DNA of 25,693 bases from MED-G17 sp963991985 (GTDB taxonomy: Bacteria; Bacteroidota; Bacteroidia; NS11-12g; UBA9320), in NCBI GenBank assembly GCA_963991985.1, contig CAXDRX010000021.1:1-25693 (forward strand), given 5' to 3'. The notes under the pieces are model-generated. The model saw only the letters and a list, made by a program, of their open reading frames with translations, searched no databases and was not told the DNA's origin. Made by a program: the position numbers and the translations under genes. Below are positions 24,202-25,693 of the stretch, in pieces (positions within the stretch are counted from its first letter, which is position 1; each line of letters starts with the position of its first letter).

Positions 24202-24963
24202 TTGAAATCTGTTTCCTTAATTCTTTCTTTTTTTTTTGTTGCTCATTGCACTGGTCAAATTTTAAACGTTGAAAATACTAAATCAATAACTGATAAAAAT
24301 AGACACTTCTTTTTGAGTCAAGATAAGGGTGAGTTAAATATTGGTAATTTTGCTACCCTTACTTCTGAAACAAAATTATCCTATCATAATACGATAAATA
24401 AAAATGAGTTAAGATTTATAGCAGGATATGATTATAGATCTCAAGATAGGAGAACGCTGAAATCTGATTTGGTAATTCATGTACGCAATAATCTTCATTT
24501 ATTCAAAGATTCGCTAAATTCAGTTTTTTTCTTTGCTCAAAGGGGCAACTCTATGCCACTTAATATGAAATTACGGGCACTTTTAGGTACTGGATATAGG
24601 CATAATTTGTACAAAGGTGGTAAAGGTCATCTTGATATAGCTATTGGAAGTTTTTATGAGTATGAGGATTATGAAAGTAATGATGAGGCTTTCACAGCAA
24701 ATAATTGGAGGGTAAACTTAAATGTATTCAGTTCATTTAAAATTTCTGAAAAAATATTGATAGCCCAAAGCGCATACATTCAAATTAATGCTTTAAATAC
24801 AGGCGACTTAAGAATTTTATTTGACCCCGAACTTATTTTTAAATTTTCAGAGTATTTTAGTTTTAGCGTAAAAGGTAAAACTAGATACCATACAACGCCT
24901 TATTTAAGTAGCTTATTACTTAATGACACAAGAATCAAAACTGGATTGAATTTAATTTTTTAA
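24202..24963 (+). CDS. DUF481-like outer-membrane beta-barrel protein
   Basis: A 253-residue exported protein with signal peptide MKSVSLILSFFFVAHCTG|Q and many amphipathic strands. Examples are TSETKLSYHNTINKNELRFIAGYDY, NMKLRALLGTGYRHNLYKG, LDIAIGSFYEYEDYES, WRVNLNVFSSFKI and the final TRIKTGLNLIF ending in Phe. The YDYRSQDRRTLKSD region and the GxGYR segment resemble DUF481 (YdiY-type) proteins. The start is TTG one base after the stop of the channel-like gene, implying coupling. A run of ten T (24228-24237) lies in the signal-peptide codons. Its function is unknown; pairing with an inner-membrane channel-like protein suggests an envelope-spanning job (inference). Confidence 0.65.
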   Translation: MKSVSLILSFFFVAHCTGQILNVENTKSITDKNRHFFLSQDKGELNIGNFATLTSETKLSYHNTINKNELRFIAGYDYRSQDRRTLKSDLVIHVRNNLHLFKDSLNSVFFFAQRGNSMPLNMKLRALLGTGYRHNLYKGGKGHLDIAIGSFYEYEDYESNDEAFTANNWRVNLNVFSSFKISEKILIAQSAYIQINALNTGDLRILFDPELIFKFSEYFSFSVKGKTRYHTTPYLSSLLLNDTRIKTGLNLIF

Positions 24964-24965
24964 TT

Positions 24966-24983
24966 GATTCTAGGATGGGGCGC
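24966..24983 (+). repeat. Right attachment-like repeat (partial copy of the tRNA-Asn 3' end)
   Basis: Matches 22929-22946 at 16 of 18 bases with the last 12 identical (24972-24983). It begins three bases after the stop of the DUF481-like gene and marks the return to ordinary base composition. Confidence 0.65.
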
Positions 24984-25094
24984 CATTTTTCTCCCCTTTC
25001 AATCCCCCAACATTTGGTTCACTCCCCCTTAGCGCCGATGAATTTTTTTCTTCGCCGTGGCGATGTTTTTAAAAATTAACGCTACATTGCATTT

Positions 25095-25693
25095 ATGAAA
25101 AATTTTAGCCTCTTATTATTGGCAATATCTATTTTTATTGGTTTCAAAAAAGCAAAGGCAACCCATGCCATGGGTGCAGACATTACCTACGAATGCATCG
25201 ACACAGGAAAATTCAAAATCACTTTTAAGATGTACCGCGATTGTAGGGGCATCGATTTGGTGGTGGACAATTTTTCTTTGTCTGGCTGCGGAAAACGTTA
25301 CACCTTGAGCCCCACCCGCACCAAAATTGCAGAAAAAACGCCATTGTGTGCCACAGCAAAAAGCCGATGCAATCCGCCCAATACTTATGGGACGGGCAAG
25401 GGCATTGAAGAACACACCTTCGAAATTGTCATCGACTTCAACAAAGCACCATACAGTGCCCTGCGGAAATGTGAATGGGTACGGTTTTCGATCAGCGAAA
25501 ATGCGAGGAATGGAGCAATCACCACCGGTGTTTCGGGCACCCTTTATAGCGACGCCCTTTTGAACTTGAAAAAGGCACCCTGCAACAATTCCCCAAAGCT
25601 AACCAATGATCCCGTTGCTTTTCTGTGTTGCAATCAATCCTTTTATTACAACAATGGTGCCGTAGATTTGAAAGATGGGGACTCTATTAGTTT
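25095..25693 (+). CDS. Large secreted Bacteroidota protein, 5' part only (gliding/adhesin type)
   Basis: The frame is open from the ATG at 25095 to the window end (199 complete codons), so this is the 5' part of a longer gene. A signal peptide (MKNFSLLLLAISIFIG, cleavage near AKA|T) is followed by THAMGADITYECIDTGKFKI and MYRDCRGI. This opening is shared by many very large Bacteroidota surface proteins that usually end in gliding-motility or T9SS C-terminal domains. Many Cys residues (for example GCGKRY, APCNNSP, FLCCNQS) suggest disulfides after export. Domains beyond residue 199 cannot be seen. Confidence 0.8.
   Translation, partial: MKNFSLLLLAISIFIGFKKAKATHAMGADITYECIDTGKFKITFKMYRDCRGIDLVVDNFSLSGCGKRYTLSPTRTKIAEKTPLCATAKSRCNPPNTYGTGKGIEEHTFEIVIDFNKAPYSALRKCEWVRFSISENARNGAITTGVSGTLYSDALLNLKKAPCNNSPKLTNDPVAFLCCNQSFYYNNGAVDLKDGDSIS

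Larger units (their letters stand above)
22935..24983 (+). mobile_element. Small tRNA-Asn-associated genomic island with two cargo genes
   Basis: About 2.04 kb bounded by direct repeats of the tRNA-Asn 3' end. Base composition changes visibly: 15 of 60 bases are G or C at 23341-23400, against 27 of 60 at 22441-22500 just upstream. It holds a channel-like gene and an outer-membrane-barrel gene, both with TTG starts. There is no integrase, recombinase, replication gene or IS remnant. It may be a decayed element that lost its integrase, or one mobilised in trans. The repeat and composition are direct observations; the integration history is inferred. Confidence 0.6.

Noticed and set aside
25052..25070. 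TCGCC-GT-GGCGA hairpin followed by T5 as the island terminator
   Set aside because: The loop of two bases forces a shorter stem, and the T tract is interrupted; possible but not supportable.
1..25693. CRISPR arrays, insertion sequences, or known defence systems
   Set aside because: No regularly spaced repeats, transposase or integrase genes, or recognised defence families are seen on either strand.

Overview
The window reads as chromosomal DNA of a Bacteroidota bacterium. Evidence: a type IX secretion (T9SS) C-terminal sorting domain, a PorE-like TPR/PD40/OmpA protein, an S46 dipeptidyl peptidase, a 'THAMGADITYE...YRDC' secreted protein typical of the phylum, and promoter -7 boxes of the TAnnTTTG type with little Shine-Dalgarno signal. 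The combination suggests an environmental lineage (Saprospiria, Chitinophagia or Cytophagia) rather than a gut Bacteroides; this is inference.

Layout. 1-6.4 kb: rplS, S46 peptidase and a family 2 glycosyltransferase on the minus strand, divergent mnmD, then DoxX-like and PorE-like genes. 6.4-10.9 kb: pdeM-like phosphoesterase, then a minus-strand overlapping run guaA > periplasmic-binding-like protein > RsmB/NOP methyltransferase. 11.1-12.9 kb: CBS/cysteine synthase family enzyme and an outer-membrane protein. 12.9-17.9 kb: minus-strand run of T9SS cargo > rhodanese > seven-heme cytochrome/TPR > 2[4Fe-4S] ferredoxin > NlpC/P60. 18.0-21.2 kb: a double-length Ddl (two ligase units in one 875-residue protein) overlapping a PASTA protein. 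21.3-22.8 kb: TlpA-like thioredoxin and a PfkB kinase. 22.9-25.0 kb: tRNA-Asn followed by a visibly AT-rich two-gene insertion. 25.1 kb to the end: the 5' part of a large secreted protein.

The accessory region is the stretch just after tRNA-Asn. The last 12 bases of the tRNA region are repeated about 2.04 kb downstream, three bases after the second gene's stop, as expected if a small element integrated in the tRNA 3' end. It carries a protein with the hallmarks of a pentameric ligand-gated ion channel (Cys-loop-type sandwich, four membrane segments, LPxT M2-M3 loop), followed one base later by a DUF481-like outer-membrane barrel. No integrase is present. This is the best candidate for something undescribed; the fused double Ddl is second.

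The rest is housekeeping and envelope biology. Genes are packed very tightly: three start/stop overlaps of the ATGA type and four convergent pairs that touch or overlap. No stretch above 300 bases lacks a gene; the largest gaps are about 190 bases (guaA to the CBS-like gene) and about 110-130 bases around the island.
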